A stretch of DNA of 64,000 bases from Collinsella sp. AK_207A. Its GTDB lineage: Bacteria > Actinomycetota > Coriobacteriia > Coriobacteriales > Coriobacteriaceae. Shown piece after piece: positions 42,432 to 51,697 of the stretch. The stretch is taken from the NCBI RefSeq assembly GCF_902501965.1, contig NZ_CABWID010000020.1:1-64000 (forward strand), written 5' to 3'. How positions within the stretch are numbered: the first letter of the stretch is position 1; each line of letters opens with the position of its first letter. The translations under genes were made by a program, and so were the position numbers. The notes below the pieces were generated by a model, which was not told the DNA's origin, did not search any database, and worked only from the letters and a program-made list of their open reading frames with translations.

Positions 42432-43715
42432 CTAGGCCAGTAGTGGCCTTCTTTGCAAAAAGAAATCCATAACATCTAAGATACGAATCCCGTCAATCTC
42501 CCTTGGATAACTCCCCCGGGCAGCAATTACGTATTTCGGATATGCATCCCGTATGGCGCGCAGCGGCCTAAGCTCACGCTCCATGGTGGCCGAGTCAGTC
42601 ATATCCTCGGTTACCTGAATGTACGCACGCCCGTCTGACCCCGACGCCACGAAGTCCACCTCACCTGAGCGCAGCTTTCCAACGCTCACCTCAAAACCCT
42701 CGTGGCGAAGCTGCAAGTAGACCATGTTCTCAAAGACACGCCCCTGATCGGAATCACGGTAGCCCTGCAGATAGTTGCGGATTCCCGTGTCCACGATGTA
42801 ACGCTTTCCACCTGTCTTCAGGAGATCCTTGCCCTTGATGTCATAGCGCCGAACAGGATAGAAGAGATACGCCTCATCAAGCGCCCCCATGTATGCGTCA
42901 ACAGTACCGTTCGCAGCCTTGATGCCGTCAGCTCGCAACGCTCCGGCAATACTGTTGACCGAATTCTCGTTACCGATATTGTCTGCAAGGAAGCGGCATG
43001 TCCGCTCCAGCAAATCAGGGCTTGTGAGCTGTCTGCGGCCACGCCTGCGATCGCGCTCGAGAATATCCCGGATGACGACCGTCTCGTACAGGGATCTACA
43101 GTAGGCCCTATGCGCTGCCTCATCCGGCGCACCCAGGGACAGGTATGGCAGCCCTCCGTAACGACGATAGCGATCGAGCAGGCCGGTAGCCGTGGTAAGC
43201 GTACCATCCGGCAACTCGAAGACATCCATCCCAGCCGCAGCGCGAGAGGACAGTGACGCTCCCTGGAAATCGAGAAACTCCGAGAAGACGAGCGGCAGCA
43301 TCTCGACCTCCACATAACGCCCCGAGAGCAGCGTGGCAAGCTCGCTCGACAGCAGATAGGCGTTGGACCCCGTGATATACATATCGCAATCAAGGTCAAC
43401 GTGCAGGGAATTAATCGCGCGCTCCCAACCCTCGATCTCTTGGAGCTCGTCAAAAAAGAGATAGGGATGGACGATTCCCTCTGTCCGTTTGCGAACAAGC
43501 TGGTAAAGCCCGCGATAATCCAAGCCATCAAACTCCATGGACTCCATCTTGAACGTGAGAAGTCGCTCCCGGGAAACGCCCTCCCTTGCCAGATGCTCGC
43601 GCATCATGTCCAGAAGGGTCGACTTCCCGCAACGACGAACCCCCGTAACGACCTTGACGAGGTCTCGATCCCGAAAGGCGAGAAGCTGGTCAAGGTACTT
43701 TTGACGGATAATCAT
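42432..43715 (-). CDS. Intact DUF4143 AAA ATPase
   Basis: A 427-aa protein with the full domain order: Walker A TGVRRCGKST near 33, Walker B YLFFDELQEI near 88, sensor-1 ITGSNAYLL, LSGRYVEVEMLPLVFSEFL, RRYGGLPYLSLG, and the C-terminal restriction-like core (FENMVYLQLRHEGFEV, GEVDFVA, YIQVTEDM). These ATPases are common in gut anaerobes, occur in many copies, and have no settled role; defence or mobile-element control is suspected. ATG 43715 follows GGAGG. Fragments of other family members lie at 28662, 29873 and 31600. Confidence 0.85.
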   Translation of the reverse strand: MIIRQKYLDQLLAFRDRDLVKVVTGVRRCGKSTLLDMMREHLAREGVSRERLLTFKMESMEFDGLDYRGLYQLVRKRTEGIVHPYLFFDELQEIEGWERAINSLHVDLDCDMYITGSNAYLLSSELATLLSGRYVEVEMLPLVFSEFLDFQGASLSSRAAAGMDVFELPDGTLTTATGLLDRYRRYGGLPYLSLGAPDEAAHRAYCRSLYETVVIRDILERDRRRGRRQLTSPDLLERTCRFLADNIGNENSVNSIAGALRADGIKAANGTVDAYMGALDEAYLFYPVRRYDIKGKDLLKTGGKRYIVDTGIRNYLQGYRDSDQGRVFENMVYLQLRHEGFEVSVGKLRSGEVDFVASGSDGRAYIQVTEDMTDSATMERELRPLRAIRDAYPKYVIAARGSYPREIDGIRILDVMDFFLQRRPLLA

Positions 43716-44027
43716 CACGCCTCCATGTGAAAGATCTTCATCTAATGCAAATTTTTAACATTGTAATCTAGAAGCTCTCAGAATCGAGGGAGATGCGGCG
43801 CGATTCATTTTTCGGCTCCTTCCTCGACGCAGCTTATGACCTCCACTTGCAACTGTATCCCCCACCCACGCTGGTGTGGTGGCACCAGAACCGAGACCGA
43901 GACTGCCATCTGGAGATGGCAACCGACTGGCGCGCGGCGTCGGGGCGCACGGGCGGTGGTTCCATGGGTGGCGTCGAACGGACGAGTCGGTGGGCGCGGA
44001 GCGCCCGCCCGAAGGGAGGTGCCGCGC

Positions 44028-44759
44028 ATGGCTGCGGCGGAGGTGAGGGCCGAGGGCGTCAAGCGCTGGGCCGACACGGGCGAGGAGCGCGTCCCGGTCC
44101 TCAGGGGCTGCTCGCTCGCGGCCGCGGGCGGGCTCACGGCGATCGTGGGGCCGTCGGGGGCGGGCAAGACGAGCCTCCTGTACTGCATGAGCGGGCTGGA
44201 CGCCCCGGACGAGGGTCGTGTGCTGGTCGCGGGCCGCGACCTGTACGCCATGGGCGAGGGCGCCCGCACCCGCTTCCTGCGACAGGCTGCGGCGTTCGTG
44301 TTCCAGAGCTACAACCTCGTCCCCTACCTCACGGTGGAGGAGAACGCGACCCTGCCGATCGCCCTCGCGCGGGGGAAGGTCGACCGCGGGAGGCTCCGCG
44401 ACCTGCTCGGGCGCTTCGGCCTCGCCGACCGCGCGAAGGCGCCCGCGGGAGGGCTGTCCGGCGGCGAGCAGCAGCGCGCCGCCCTGGTGCGCGCCCTGCT
44501 CTCCCGCCCGGCGGTGCTCTTCGCCGACGAGCCGACGGGGGCCCTGGACACGAGGAACACCGCGCTCGTCCTGGGCGTCCTGCGTGAGATGGCAGACGCC
44601 GGCACGACCGTGGTCATGGTCACGCACGACGTGGACGCCGCGGCGACGGCCGACCGCGTGGCGTTCGTCCGCGACGGGCTGGTGACGCGCGTGGCCGGCC
44701 ACTGCACGCCCGAGCAGGTGCTCGCCGGCACGCGGGAAGGGGCGATCGGCCGTGGGTAG
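44028..44759 (+). CDS. LolD/MacB-type ABC transporter ATP-binding protein
   Basis: A 243-aa ATPase: Walker A GPSGAGKTS, Q-loop VFQSYNLVP, signature GLSGGEQQR, Walker B LFADEPTGALDT, H-loop MVTHD. GGGAGG lies before ATG 44028. The FtsX-like permease gene overlaps its end by 8 bp; the kinase and regulator genes follow, so this is a BceAB-like detoxification or sensing unit. Confidence 0.95.
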   Translation: MAAAEVRAEGVKRWADTGEERVPVLRGCSLAAAGGLTAIVGPSGAGKTSLLYCMSGLDAPDEGRVLVAGRDLYAMGEGARTRFLRQAAAFVFQSYNLVPYLTVEENATLPIALARGKVDRGRLRDLLGRFGLADRAKAPAGGLSGGEQQRAALVRALLSRPAVLFADEPTGALDTRNTALVLGVLREMADAGTTVVMVTHDVDAAATADRVAFVRDGLVTRVAGHCTPEQVLAGTREGAIGRG

Positions 44760-46161
44760 GTACGCGCTCAGGATATTCCGCGAGGACCTCGCAAGCTGGG
44801 TCCCGATCGTGCTCGTGATCGCCGCGACCTCCGCCCTCGTGGGCGTGTGCGCGAACCAGTTCGCCTGGACGTCGTCGAAAGCCTTCGGCGCGGCCGCCGG
44901 CGCGGCGGGGCTCTCCGCCTTCGAGTTCCAGGCGGTCTCGGTCACCGTGTACGCCGAGGTGGCACTGCTTGCCCTCTTCTCGCTCTCGGCGGTGGGCGCC
45001 GCGACGGTGGAGCGCTGCCGCCCGACGTTCGCGCTCTGGCGGCTCATGGGCGCCACGCCGGGGCAGGCGGGGCGCGCCGCCCTGCTGCTCGTGGGCATCG
45101 CCTCGGCGGTCGGCTCGCTCGCGGGGAGCCTCGCGTCCGTGCCGCTCTCCGCCCTGCTCGTCCCCGCGTTTGACGGCATGGCGGCGGAGAGCTTCAGCGG
45201 CGGCCTCGGCTCCTTCACGCCTCCGCCGTTCTCCGCCTCCCCGGCCGCGTGGGCCCTCTCCTTCGCACTCAGCGTCGCGACCTGCATGCTCGGCTCCGTC
45301 GCGGCCGCCGTGCGCGCCGCACGGGTGAGGCCCGTGGATTCGCTGCGGGGAGGCCGCGCAGGAAGGCGGGGGCGGGGCGGCCACCCCATCCTCGGGTGGG
45401 CACTCGTCGCCTGCGCCCTCGCAACGCCCCTCGCCGGCCTCCCGGCGGCAGAATCAGCGGGCGGGCAGCTCTCCCAGGCCATGGCGAACCTCGTGGCCCT
45501 CGCCGGGCTCCTCTCGTTGCTGGCGATGGTGGCCTTCGGGGCGCGCGGCGTCCGTGCCGCCCTGCGTGTCGCCGGCGTGCTACCCGCCGCGGTGCGCTCG
45601 CCCGTCGGCCGGCTCGCGGCGCGGGCGGCGACCGAGCTCGCCTCGCGCAACGCCTCGGCCATGGTGCCGCTCGCCGCGGCGGTGGGCGGGGCAGGGGGTA
45701 TCCTGCTCACGACCGCCCGCACCCTCGAGGCCGTCATGCGGCGCCTGGGGTTCTCGGGCTCGTTCGACATGACAGACACCTACGCACTGATCGGCCTCGC
45801 CGCGGGGTTCGCGCTCGCCACCGCGGTCGCCGTACTCGCACTCTCGGCAAGGGACGAGGGGAGGCACCAGGCGCTGCTGCGCACGCTGGGCCTCACGCCC
45901 CGGGGCGTGGCGGCGGCGGTCGCGTGGCAGTCGGCACTCGTCGCCCTGGGCGCCGTGCTGCTCTCGCTCGTGCCCATCGCCTGCTCCTCCTTCGCCGCGT
46001 TTGCCCTCACCTGGATGTTCTGGGGAGCGCCCGCGGCATACGCGCCGCTGCCAGAGGCGCTGGCCGCAGGCGCCGTGGTCTGGGCCGTCCTGCTCGCGGC
46101 GCGCTGGGCGCAAGTCCGCGGGGCCGTCCGCTCCTCGCCGGCGGCGGGCCTGTGCTCATAG
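44752..46161 (+). CDS. FtsX-like ABC transporter permease
   Basis: A 469-aa permease with two FtsX-type modules: TM1 near 17-38, a cluster of three TMs near 65-185, then a second set at 215-260, 335-365 and 385-450, with a short linker (GRRGRGGHP). The large extracellular domain of BceB is absent. It starts at GTG 44752 within the ATPase gene. Together they may export or strip peptide antibiotics from the membrane. Confidence 0.85.
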   Translation: MGRYALRIFREDLASWVPIVLVIAATSALVGVCANQFAWTSSKAFGAAAGAAGLSAFEFQAVSVTVYAEVALLALFSLSAVGAATVERCRPTFALWRLMGATPGQAGRAALLLVGIASAVGSLAGSLASVPLSALLVPAFDGMAAESFSGGLGSFTPPPFSASPAAWALSFALSVATCMLGSVAAAVRAARVRPVDSLRGGRAGRRGRGGHPILGWALVACALATPLAGLPAAESAGGQLSQAMANLVALAGLLSLLAMVAFGARGVRAALRVAGVLPAAVRSPVGRLAARAATELASRNASAMVPLAAAVGGAGGILLTTARTLEAVMRRLGFSGSFDMTDTYALIGLAAGFALATAVAVLALSARDEGRHQALLRTLGLTPRGVAAAVAWQSALVALGAVLLSLVPIACSSFAAFALTWMFWGAPAAYAPLPEALAAGAVVWAVLLAARWAQVRGAVRSSPAAGLCS

Positions 46162-46216
46162 GGCACGGGGGAGCCGGCGGGACGGACCGCGTCCTGCGGA
46201 GACGGGGCTGGACTAC

Positions 46217-46318
46217 GTGCTGTCGCCCGCATGGTGGACGCTCGTCGTCATCGCCTGCACGCTGCTCGTGGTGGCTGGGGTTGCGCCCCTCTCCCACCTC
46301 CTCACCGGCAGGTGGTAG
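46217..46318 (+). CDS. Possible 33-aa single-helix membrane peptide
   Basis: GTG 46217 opens 33 codons ending TAG at 46318: VLSPAWWTLVVIACTLLVVA then GVAPLSHLLTGRW. One hydrophobic helix and a basic end. It lies between permease and kinase genes. It could be a real small subunit or the tail of a lost permease, since the frame stays open upstream without a start. GGAGACGGGG is a loose ribosome-binding site. Confidence 0.35.
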   Translation: MLSPAWWTLVVIACTLLVVAGVAPLSHLLTGRW

Positions 46319-46385
46319 GTCACGGCCCCGCCCCGACGGGTACAAGAACTGGATGCGCGAACGGAGTGACCGAGGGGGCGCGGGA

Positions 46386-47249
46386 ATGAGAGCTGTCGAC
46401 AAGGCCGGGCGGCGCCTCGCGCCGCACCTCGCGCCCCGTCTGCTCGCGGCGCCCCTCGCGTGCCTGCTCTACGGGGAGGCGACCGTCATCACGGCAACGA
46501 TCGCCCCGGCGATACCCGGCGACGTCGTGCAGCGGGCGGCGAGCCCGGCGACCCTCGCGCTCGCCGTGGCGGCCGCGTCCGCAGCCCTGCTCTGGCGGAC
46601 GGCCCTGCCCCTGGGGACGCTCGCGCTCGAGTCGGCCGCCCTCGTCGCCGCCACGGTGGCGGGCCTCGACAGCTACGCGGTGGCCCCGTTCCTCGTGGCG
46701 GCGTTCGCGGCCGGGCGGCACGCGCCCTTCCCGCGCTCGCTCGCCGGGCTCGCAATCGCCTGCGCGGCCATGGCGGTGAGCGCCCTCGTGGCCGCGGACG
46801 GGTCGGGACCCGCCGCGCTGGTGGCCGAGATCGCGGCGCGCGAGCTCACCGCGGGCTCAGCCTTCCTTCTGGGCGGCTCCCTGCGCGGCGCGCACGACGC
46901 CCGGGAGGCCAGGGCGCGCGCCATGGCCGCCGAGGCGCGCCGCGACCAGGCCGAGCGGCAGGCCCGCATGGCCGCCTCGCTCCATGACTCGGTGGGCCAG
47001 CGGCTCACCGCCATCGTGACGCTCTGCGAGGGGCTGGGAGGCGGCACCGGAGACGAGCGGGTCGATGCGGCGGTCGCCGCCATCAACGCGGAGGCGCGTG
47101 CGGGGCTCGCGCAAACCCGCGAGACGGTGCGCGAGCTCGCCGGCCTCGTCGCCGACGCGGAGGAGAGGACGGGCGGCGGGCCGATCGAAGCGGGCTGGGG
47201 CCCGCGGGGGCAGACCCCCGATGATGACGGCGGAGGGAGCCCGGGATGA
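46386..47249 (+). CDS. NarL-type sensor kinase lacking the ATPase domain
   Basis: A 287-aa protein: four to five membrane segments (about 10-170), then a HisKA_3 dimerisation domain with the phospho-His in [17 protein letters not shown] near 200 and the second helix [20 protein letters not shown]. After residue 250 there is only a Gly-rich tail; no N, G1 or G2 box of a HATPase follows. The kinase at 48833-50122, which is closely similar up to this point, has them all. It could act only with an ATPase domain supplied by another kinase. The regulator gene overlaps its stop (ATGA). Confidence 0.8.
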   Translation: MRAVDKAGRRLAPHLAPRLLAAPLACLLYGEATVITATIAPAIPGDVVQRAASPATLALAVAAASAALLWRTALPLGTLALESAALVAATVAGLDSYAVAPFLVAAFAAGRHAPFPRSLAGLAIACAAMAVSALVAADGSGPAALVAEIAARELTAGSAFLLGGSLRGAHDAREARARAMAAEARRDQAERQARMAASLHDSVGQRLTAIVTLCEGLGGGTGDERVDAAVAAINAEARAGLAQTRETVRELAGLVADAEERTGGGPIEAGWGPRGQTPDDDGGGSPG

Positions 47250-47938
47250 TACGCGTGGTGGTCGTTGACGACCAGGCCTCGGCGAGGATGGGCCTATCCA
47301 TGATGGTGGGGCGCGACCCGGGGCTCTCCGTGATCGCCACCGCCGACGACGGAGGGGCGGCGCTTGCGGAGCTCGCGCGCCGGAAGGATGCCGGCGAGCC
47401 CCTGCCCGACGTCGTCGTCTCGGACGTGCGCATGCCCGGGACGGGCGGCGTGACGCTCGCCCGCGAGGTCGCCTCGCGCTTCCCCTCCGTGCGGACGCTT
47501 TTGCTCACGACCTACGACAGGGACGACTACGCGCTGGGCGGGCTCGCCGCCGGCGCGGCCGGGTTCCTGCTCAAGGACGCCACCGCCCGCGAGCTGTGCC
47601 GGGCCGTCCGCGAGCTCGCCGCCGGCGGCGCCGTGCTCACGCCCCGCGTGACGCGGGAGGTCGTCGCCCGCGCCGTCCCAGGTGCCGCCGAGGACCCCGA
47701 GCGGGTCCGCCTCCTGGAGGCGCTCTCCTCGCTATCGCCCCGCGAGCTCGAGACGGCGTCCCTCGTGGCCGAGGGGCTCTCGAACGAGGAGGTCGCCGCG
47801 CGCATGGTGATGGAGCCCGCGAGCGCCCGGAGGAACGTGAGCCGCGTGCTCGCCAAGCTCGGGCTGCGCGACCGCACTCAGCTCGCCGTGGCGTGGTGGA
47901 GGAGCGGGATGGGGTCGCGGGGGTCGCGCGAGGGGTAG
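47246..47938 (+). CDS. NarL/FixJ family response regulator
   Basis: A 230-aa regulator: receiver with phospho-Asp60 ([10 protein letters not shown]), switch [10 protein letters not shown] and [10 protein letters not shown], then a LuxR-type HTH ([40 protein letters not shown]). Close in sequence to the regulator at 48136-48846. It would be paired with the ATPase-less kinase before it, and probably controls the ABC genes upstream. Confidence 0.95.
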   Translation: MIRVVVVDDQASARMGLSMMVGRDPGLSVIATADDGGAALAELARRKDAGEPLPDVVVSDVRMPGTGGVTLAREVASRFPSVRTLLLTTYDRDDYALGGLAAGAAGFLLKDATARELCRAVRELAAGGAVLTPRVTREVVARAVPGAAEDPERVRLLEALSSLSPRELETASLVAEGLSNEEVAARMVMEPASARRNVSRVLAKLGLRDRTQLAVAWWRSGMGSRGSREG

Positions 47939-47969
47939 GCGACGGTGACTCACTCGTGAAACCGCATAT

Positions 47970-48024
47970 CAGGTGCCCGAGGACCAGCTCCAGGGCGGCG
48001 GGGAGGTGACGTTCTCGAGCTAGG
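47970..48024 (+). repeat. Copied 3' end of the small membrane protein gene
   Basis: These 55 bp match 41888-41942 at 53 positions and encode the same ending, QVPEDQLQGGGEVTFSS and TAG. Nothing upstream completes a gene: the response regulator ends 32 bp before. The copy marks the far edge of the 6-kb stretch inserted after the original. Confidence 0.9.
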
Positions 48025-48070
48025 AGCGACGGCTCGAACCCCGCTAAAGAGAGTCGTCCATGACGAGGGG

Positions 48071-48100
48071 CGCCCGCGGCGATTGCCGCGGGCGTTCTTT
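48071..48100 (+). terminator. Intrinsic terminator
   Basis: CGCCCGCGGC and GCCGCGGGCG make a 10-bp stem with loop GATT, followed by TTCTTT. It ends the plus-strand unit and faces the minus-strand regulator gene. Confidence 0.85.
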
Positions 48101-48135
48101 CACGCCTGCACCGCCTTTCGCTTTCAAGCGCCACC

Positions 48136-48846
48136 TCATAGCCCGGCCTGGTACCACTTGACGGCTATCTGGGTGCGGTCGCGCAGGCCCAGTTTGGCGA
48201 GGATACGCGTGACGGCGCGCTTGGCGCTCGCGGGCTGGACGGTGAGGCGCTCGGCGATCTCGGCGTTGGAGAGGCCGTCGGCGACGAGGGCGCAGACCTC
48301 GCGCTCGCGGTCGGTCAGCCGGCGGAACGCGCTGCGCAGCTCGGCCGCGCGCTTATCCTGACCGGAGGCGCGCACGCTCCGGGCGAGGACCTCGCGCGTG
48401 ACGCGGGGCGTGAGCACGGCGTCGCCGTCGGCCACCGAGCGGACGGCGCGGCAGAGCTCGCCCGCGCGGACGTCCTTGAGGAGGAAGCCGGAGGCGCCCG
48501 CCTCGAGCCCGCCGAAGGCGTAGTCGTCCTCGTCGTAGGTGGTAAGCATGAGCACATAGACGTTCGGCCAGCGGCGGGTGATGGCGGCGGTGGCGTCGAT
48601 GCCGTCGAGGACGGGCATGCGCACGTCCATGAGGACGACGCGAGGCAGGTCGCGCCCGAGCTCCTCGGCCCGCTCGATGCGGTCGATGGCCTGACGGCCG
48701 TCCTCCGCCTCGAGCACGATGGCGAGGCCCGGGTCGCGCCGCACCATGAGCGCGAGGCCCAGGCGGGTCTCGGGCTGGTCGTCGACGATCATGACGGGGA
48801 TGCGCGCGGACGCGGCCGCTCCCGCGATGCCGCTATTCGTCGCCAT
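48136..48846 (-). CDS. NarL/FixJ family response regulator
   Basis: A 236-aa regulator: receiver with phospho-Asp74 (VVLMDVRMPV), switch LTTYDEDDYAFGG and LLKDVRAGEL, LuxR HTH (RLTDREREVCALVADGLSNA, ERLTVQPASAKRAVTRILAK). It starts inside the kinase gene (14-bp overlap) with GGGGGAG before ATG 48846. Last gene of the operon ATPase, permease, permease, kinase, regulator, which it most likely controls. Confidence 0.95.
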   Translation of the reverse strand: MATNSGIAGAAASARIPVMIVDDQPETRLGLALMVRRDPGLAIVLEAEDGRQAIDRIERAEELGRDLPRVVLMDVRMPVLDGIDATAAITRRWPNVYVLMLTTYDEDDYAFGGLEAGASGFLLKDVRAGELCRAVRSVADGDAVLTPRVTREVLARSVRASGQDKRAAELRSAFRRLTDREREVCALVADGLSNAEIAERLTVQPASAKRAVTRILAKLGLRDRTQIAVKWYQAGL

Positions 48847-50122
48847 CGGGCTCCCCCTCCCCTTCGCCGGCCCCCACCAATGACGGCAGATGCGCCTTGA
48901 GGCACCAGCCGCCCTCGCCGACCGGACCGGCGGAGAGGGTTCCGCCCGATTCCCCGACCTCTCTGCGCAGGCGGGAGAGGCCCATGCCGGTGCCCGGACC
49001 CCCGGCCCCCTCGCCAGGGGTTCCATCGTCGCGGATTGCGACGTCGGCAGAGCCATCCCCGCCGTGGTCCACCGAGACCGTGAGCCGCGAGAGCCCCGCG
49101 GCGTGGCGCAGCGCGTTCGTGACGCCCTCGCGGCAGACGCGGAAGGCGAGGCCGGCCTGGGAGGGGTCGTCCGGGCGCACGCCCGTCTCCGTGAGGGCGG
49201 CCGTGACGCCGGCGGCGCGGACGGACCCAAGAAGAGCGGCGATCTCGTCCCAGCGATGCCGCTCGGCCGGCTTCTCGGTGGGCGCGGAACCCGGCAGAGC
49301 GGATGGCGCCGCCGTGCTCCTCGCCTCGCCCGCCAGCGCCCGCACGGCGCGGCGCGTGTCGGCGAGCCCCGAGCGCGCCAGCTCGTTGATGCTCGCGATG
49401 GCCCGGTCGAGCTGCTCGTCCCCGGTCGCGCCGGCGAGCCCCTCCGAGAGCGCGACGATGGCCGTGAGGTCGTGTCCCACGGAGTCGTGCAGCTCGGCGG
49501 CGATGCGGCTCTTGGCGAGCGCGCGGTCGCGCTCCGCCTCGGCGCGGGCGGCCGCCTCCGCCTCCCGGAGGCGCTGCAAGCGGAAGCGCGAGAGCAGCGC
49601 CGCCCCGAGCACCAGCATGAGCGGGTACCCGATGCCGGCGAGCGACATCGCAAGCGAGGGGGAGGGCGATGCGGAGGCACCCGCGAACCCGTCGACCACG
49701 GCGGAGAGCGCGACGGTCGCAACGGCGGCGACGCCGCCCGCGGCCGCCTCGCGCCGGGGCGCGCGGGCCACGCAGGCGTAGAGCGCGACGAGCGGGAGGA
49801 AGTACACGTACGCGAGCGCGCCCATCACCGAGGCCAGCAGGCCAACGACCGACTCGAAGAGCACAGAGACGACCGGAAGGCGGTAGCGCAGGAACAGCGC
49901 CGCGCAGCCGACGGCCATGAGGACGAACAGGGCGGCCTGGGACGAGGGCGCCGACAGCGAGGGGTCCGCCCCCGCGAACACCACGCGGGCGAACATCGCC
50001 GCCTCCCACGCCACGCAGAGCACGGGCGCGGCGAGCCGCAGAAGGGGCGCGTCGTCCCACGCGTCCAACGGCGCGGCGGCGCCGGAAAGGCCCGGCCCGC
50101 ATGGCCTCACGTCCAATCCCAT
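48833..50122 (-). CDS. NarL-type sensor histidine kinase (complete)
   Basis: A 429-aa kinase with about six membrane segments to residue 180, a short coiled linker rich in Ala, Glu and Arg, HisKA_3 (AAELHDSVGHDLTAIVALSE, phospho-His near 215) and a HATPase domain (CREGVTNALRHA, IRDDGTPGEG, GTGMGLSRLRREV). It would sense a membrane-active compound and signal to the regulator that follows. The start is uncertain: ATG 50122 or GTG 50143, both near GAGGTG. Partner ABC genes lie upstream in the same operon. Confidence 0.9.
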   Translation of the reverse strand: MGLDVRPCGPGLSGAAAPLDAWDDAPLLRLAAPVLCVAWEAAMFARVVFAGADPSLSAPSSQAALFVLMAVGCAALFLRYRLPVVSVLFESVVGLLASVMGALAYVYFLPLVALYACVARAPRREAAAGGVAAVATVALSAVVDGFAGASASPSPSLAMSLAGIGYPLMLVLGAALLSRFRLQRLREAEAAARAEAERDRALAKSRIAAELHDSVGHDLTAIVALSEGLAGATGDEQLDRAIASINELARSGLADTRRAVRALAGEARSTAAPSALPGSAPTEKPAERHRWDEIAALLGSVRAAGVTAALTETGVRPDDPSQAGLAFRVCREGVTNALRHAAGLSRLTVSVDHGGDGSADVAIRDDGTPGEGAGGPGTGMGLSRLRREVGESGGTLSAGPVGEGGWCLKAHLPSLVGAGEGEGEPDGDE

Positions 50123-50164
50123 CACCTCACATCCCGACACCACATTGTACGAGCACGCCGGGCG

Positions 50165-50905
50165 CTACTTTGCCGCGACGACGTCGCGCGTGCGGAGCCA
50201 GGCCGAAGCGAAGGCGACCGAGCAGGCCACGTAGACGACGCTCAACACGGCGATCTGGGCGATGTGCGGCGCGTCGAGCACCACGAGGGCGTTGCTGTTC
50301 ATCCCGGACTGCATGAGCGCGTACGGGAAGACGTAGCCAAGGCCGCCCATCGCCGCCATGATCCCCAAGATCCCGCCACCCAGCCCGACGCCCACCGGCA
50401 CGGCGAAGTTGCGCACGAGCATGGAAACGACGAGCTGTATGCCGCAGATGGCGAGGCTCCCAATCCAGCCCAGCACCACCTGCTCGGCGAACGACGCCAC
50501 CGGGAAGGCGCCGGGCACGCGCAGGACGATGCCGCTCGCGACGAAGAACGCCGTCATGGCGGCGAACGCGACGAGGTCCAGGAGGGCGAGGACGACGAGC
50601 TTGGCGATGAACACGTCGCGCGCGGGCACCGGGGCGACCATGAGCTCGTTCCAGTTGGAGCCCATGTGCTCGAGCCGCCACAGGTAGCTCGCGCCCGCGC
50701 CGATGAGCGCCGGAAGGAAGAAGTAGCAGATGAACAGGGTGTGCTGGGTCCAGAGGTTCTCCCAGCCGGGCGTGAGGAGGTCGAGGTTGGCCACGTAGTT
50801 GGCGCTCCCGATGAGCGCGGAGACGGCGGGCAGCGCGGCGAAGGCGGCCCAGACGGGCGCCCGGCGCATCTTGATGAACTCGGCGGATATGCAGGATGCA
50901 AGCAT
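50165..50905 (-). CDS. Lantibiotic-protection type ABC permease (LanG-like)
   Basis: A 246-aa protein with six hydrophobic segments and the family opening LASCISAEFIKMRRAPVWAA and WNELMVAPVPARDVF loop. Such permeases pair with a second permease and an ATPase to remove lantibiotics or similar peptides from the membrane. GGGAGG stands before ATG 50905. It follows the sister permease gene by 12 nt. Confidence 0.85.
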   Translation of the reverse strand: MLASCISAEFIKMRRAPVWAAFAALPAVSALIGSANYVANLDLLTPGWENLWTQHTLFICYFFLPALIGAGASYLWRLEHMGSNWNELMVAPVPARDVFIAKLVVLALLDLVAFAAMTAFFVASGIVLRVPGAFPVASFAEQVVLGWIGSLAICGIQLVVSMLVRNFAVPVGVGLGGGILGIMAAMGGLGYVFPYALMQSGMNSNALVVLDAPHIAQIAVLSVVYVACSVAFASAWLRTRDVVAAK

Positions 50906-50917
50906 GATCAAACCTCC

Positions 50918-51697
50918 CTACAGCTCGCGGGCGGCGAAGGCGCGCCTGGAGGCGATGAACGCGGCGACGGTCACGGCGACGCAGACGGCGAGCCCCGCGG
51001 CCGGGAACGGCGCCGCCCAGAACCTCATGTGCTGCGAGGCGTCGTAGGCGCCGTCGACGAGGCGACACACGAAGAAGTACGCGCTCGGCACGAACCAGCT
51101 GAACACCGGAGGCAGGTAGGCGATGAAGAGCCCGAGGAAGCACAGGCCCACGCCCACGATCATCGGCGCGAACTGGTTGGCGGTGGCGAGGCAGACCGCC
51201 TGCACGATGGTGATGAGCATGGCGCACACGACGAACGTGCTGAGCGCGTAGCGGGCGAGCAGGGCCGGCCCCGGCAGGTTCTGTTGGAACCCGATCCCGT
51301 ACGCGACCGCCGCCACGCCCGCCGTCTGGACGCCCACGACCACGGCGAGGATCAGGAGGCACGCCGCCCACTTGGCCGCGACCACGCGCCGGGCGTCCTC
51401 CATGGTGAGCAGCAGCTTCCACATGTTCGCCCGGTTCTCCACGTCGGTGACGGTGGAGGCCACGATGGCGCAGAGCAGCGGCAGGACGATGGCGTTCAGC
51501 TGCGGCAGCATGTAGAGGATGCCGTCGAAGTCAGGGTTGTGGCGCACGGTGTTGGAGGCGCCCGCGACGAGCCAGGCGAACTGGAACGCGAGCAGGCCCA
51601 GGCTCGCCAGCCACAGGTGCTTGCGACGGGCCTTGGCGAACTCGAGCGCGACGGACGCGGCGATGCCGGGCTGGCCGGCGTTGGTGGCGATTCCCAT
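50918..51697 (-). CDS. Lantibiotic-protection type ABC permease (LanE-like)
   Basis: A 259-aa six-helix permease (ALEFAKARRKHLWLASLGLL start, MEDARRVVAAKWAACLLILA in the second third). It is the counterpart of the following permease. Its ATG at 51697 overlaps the ATPase stop (TGATG), so the genes are coupled. Confidence 0.85.
   Translation of the reverse strand: MGIATNAGQPGIAASVALEFAKARRKHLWLASLGLLAFQFAWLVAGASNTVRHNPDFDGILYMLPQLNAIVLPLLCAIVASTVTDVENRANMWKLLLTMEDARRVVAAKWAACLLILAVVVGVQTAGVAAVAYGIGFQQNLPGPALLARYALSTFVVCAMLITIVQAVCLATANQFAPMIVGVGLCFLGLFIAYLPPVFSWFVPSAYFFVCRLVDGAYDASQHMRFWAAPFPAAGLAVCVAVTVAAFIASRRAFAAREL

Noticed and set aside
43755-45779. Minus-strand 674-codon open frame over the second FtsX-type ABC genes
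   Set aside because: Antisense to ATPase and permease with full motifs; Arg/Ala-rich, no family resemblance.
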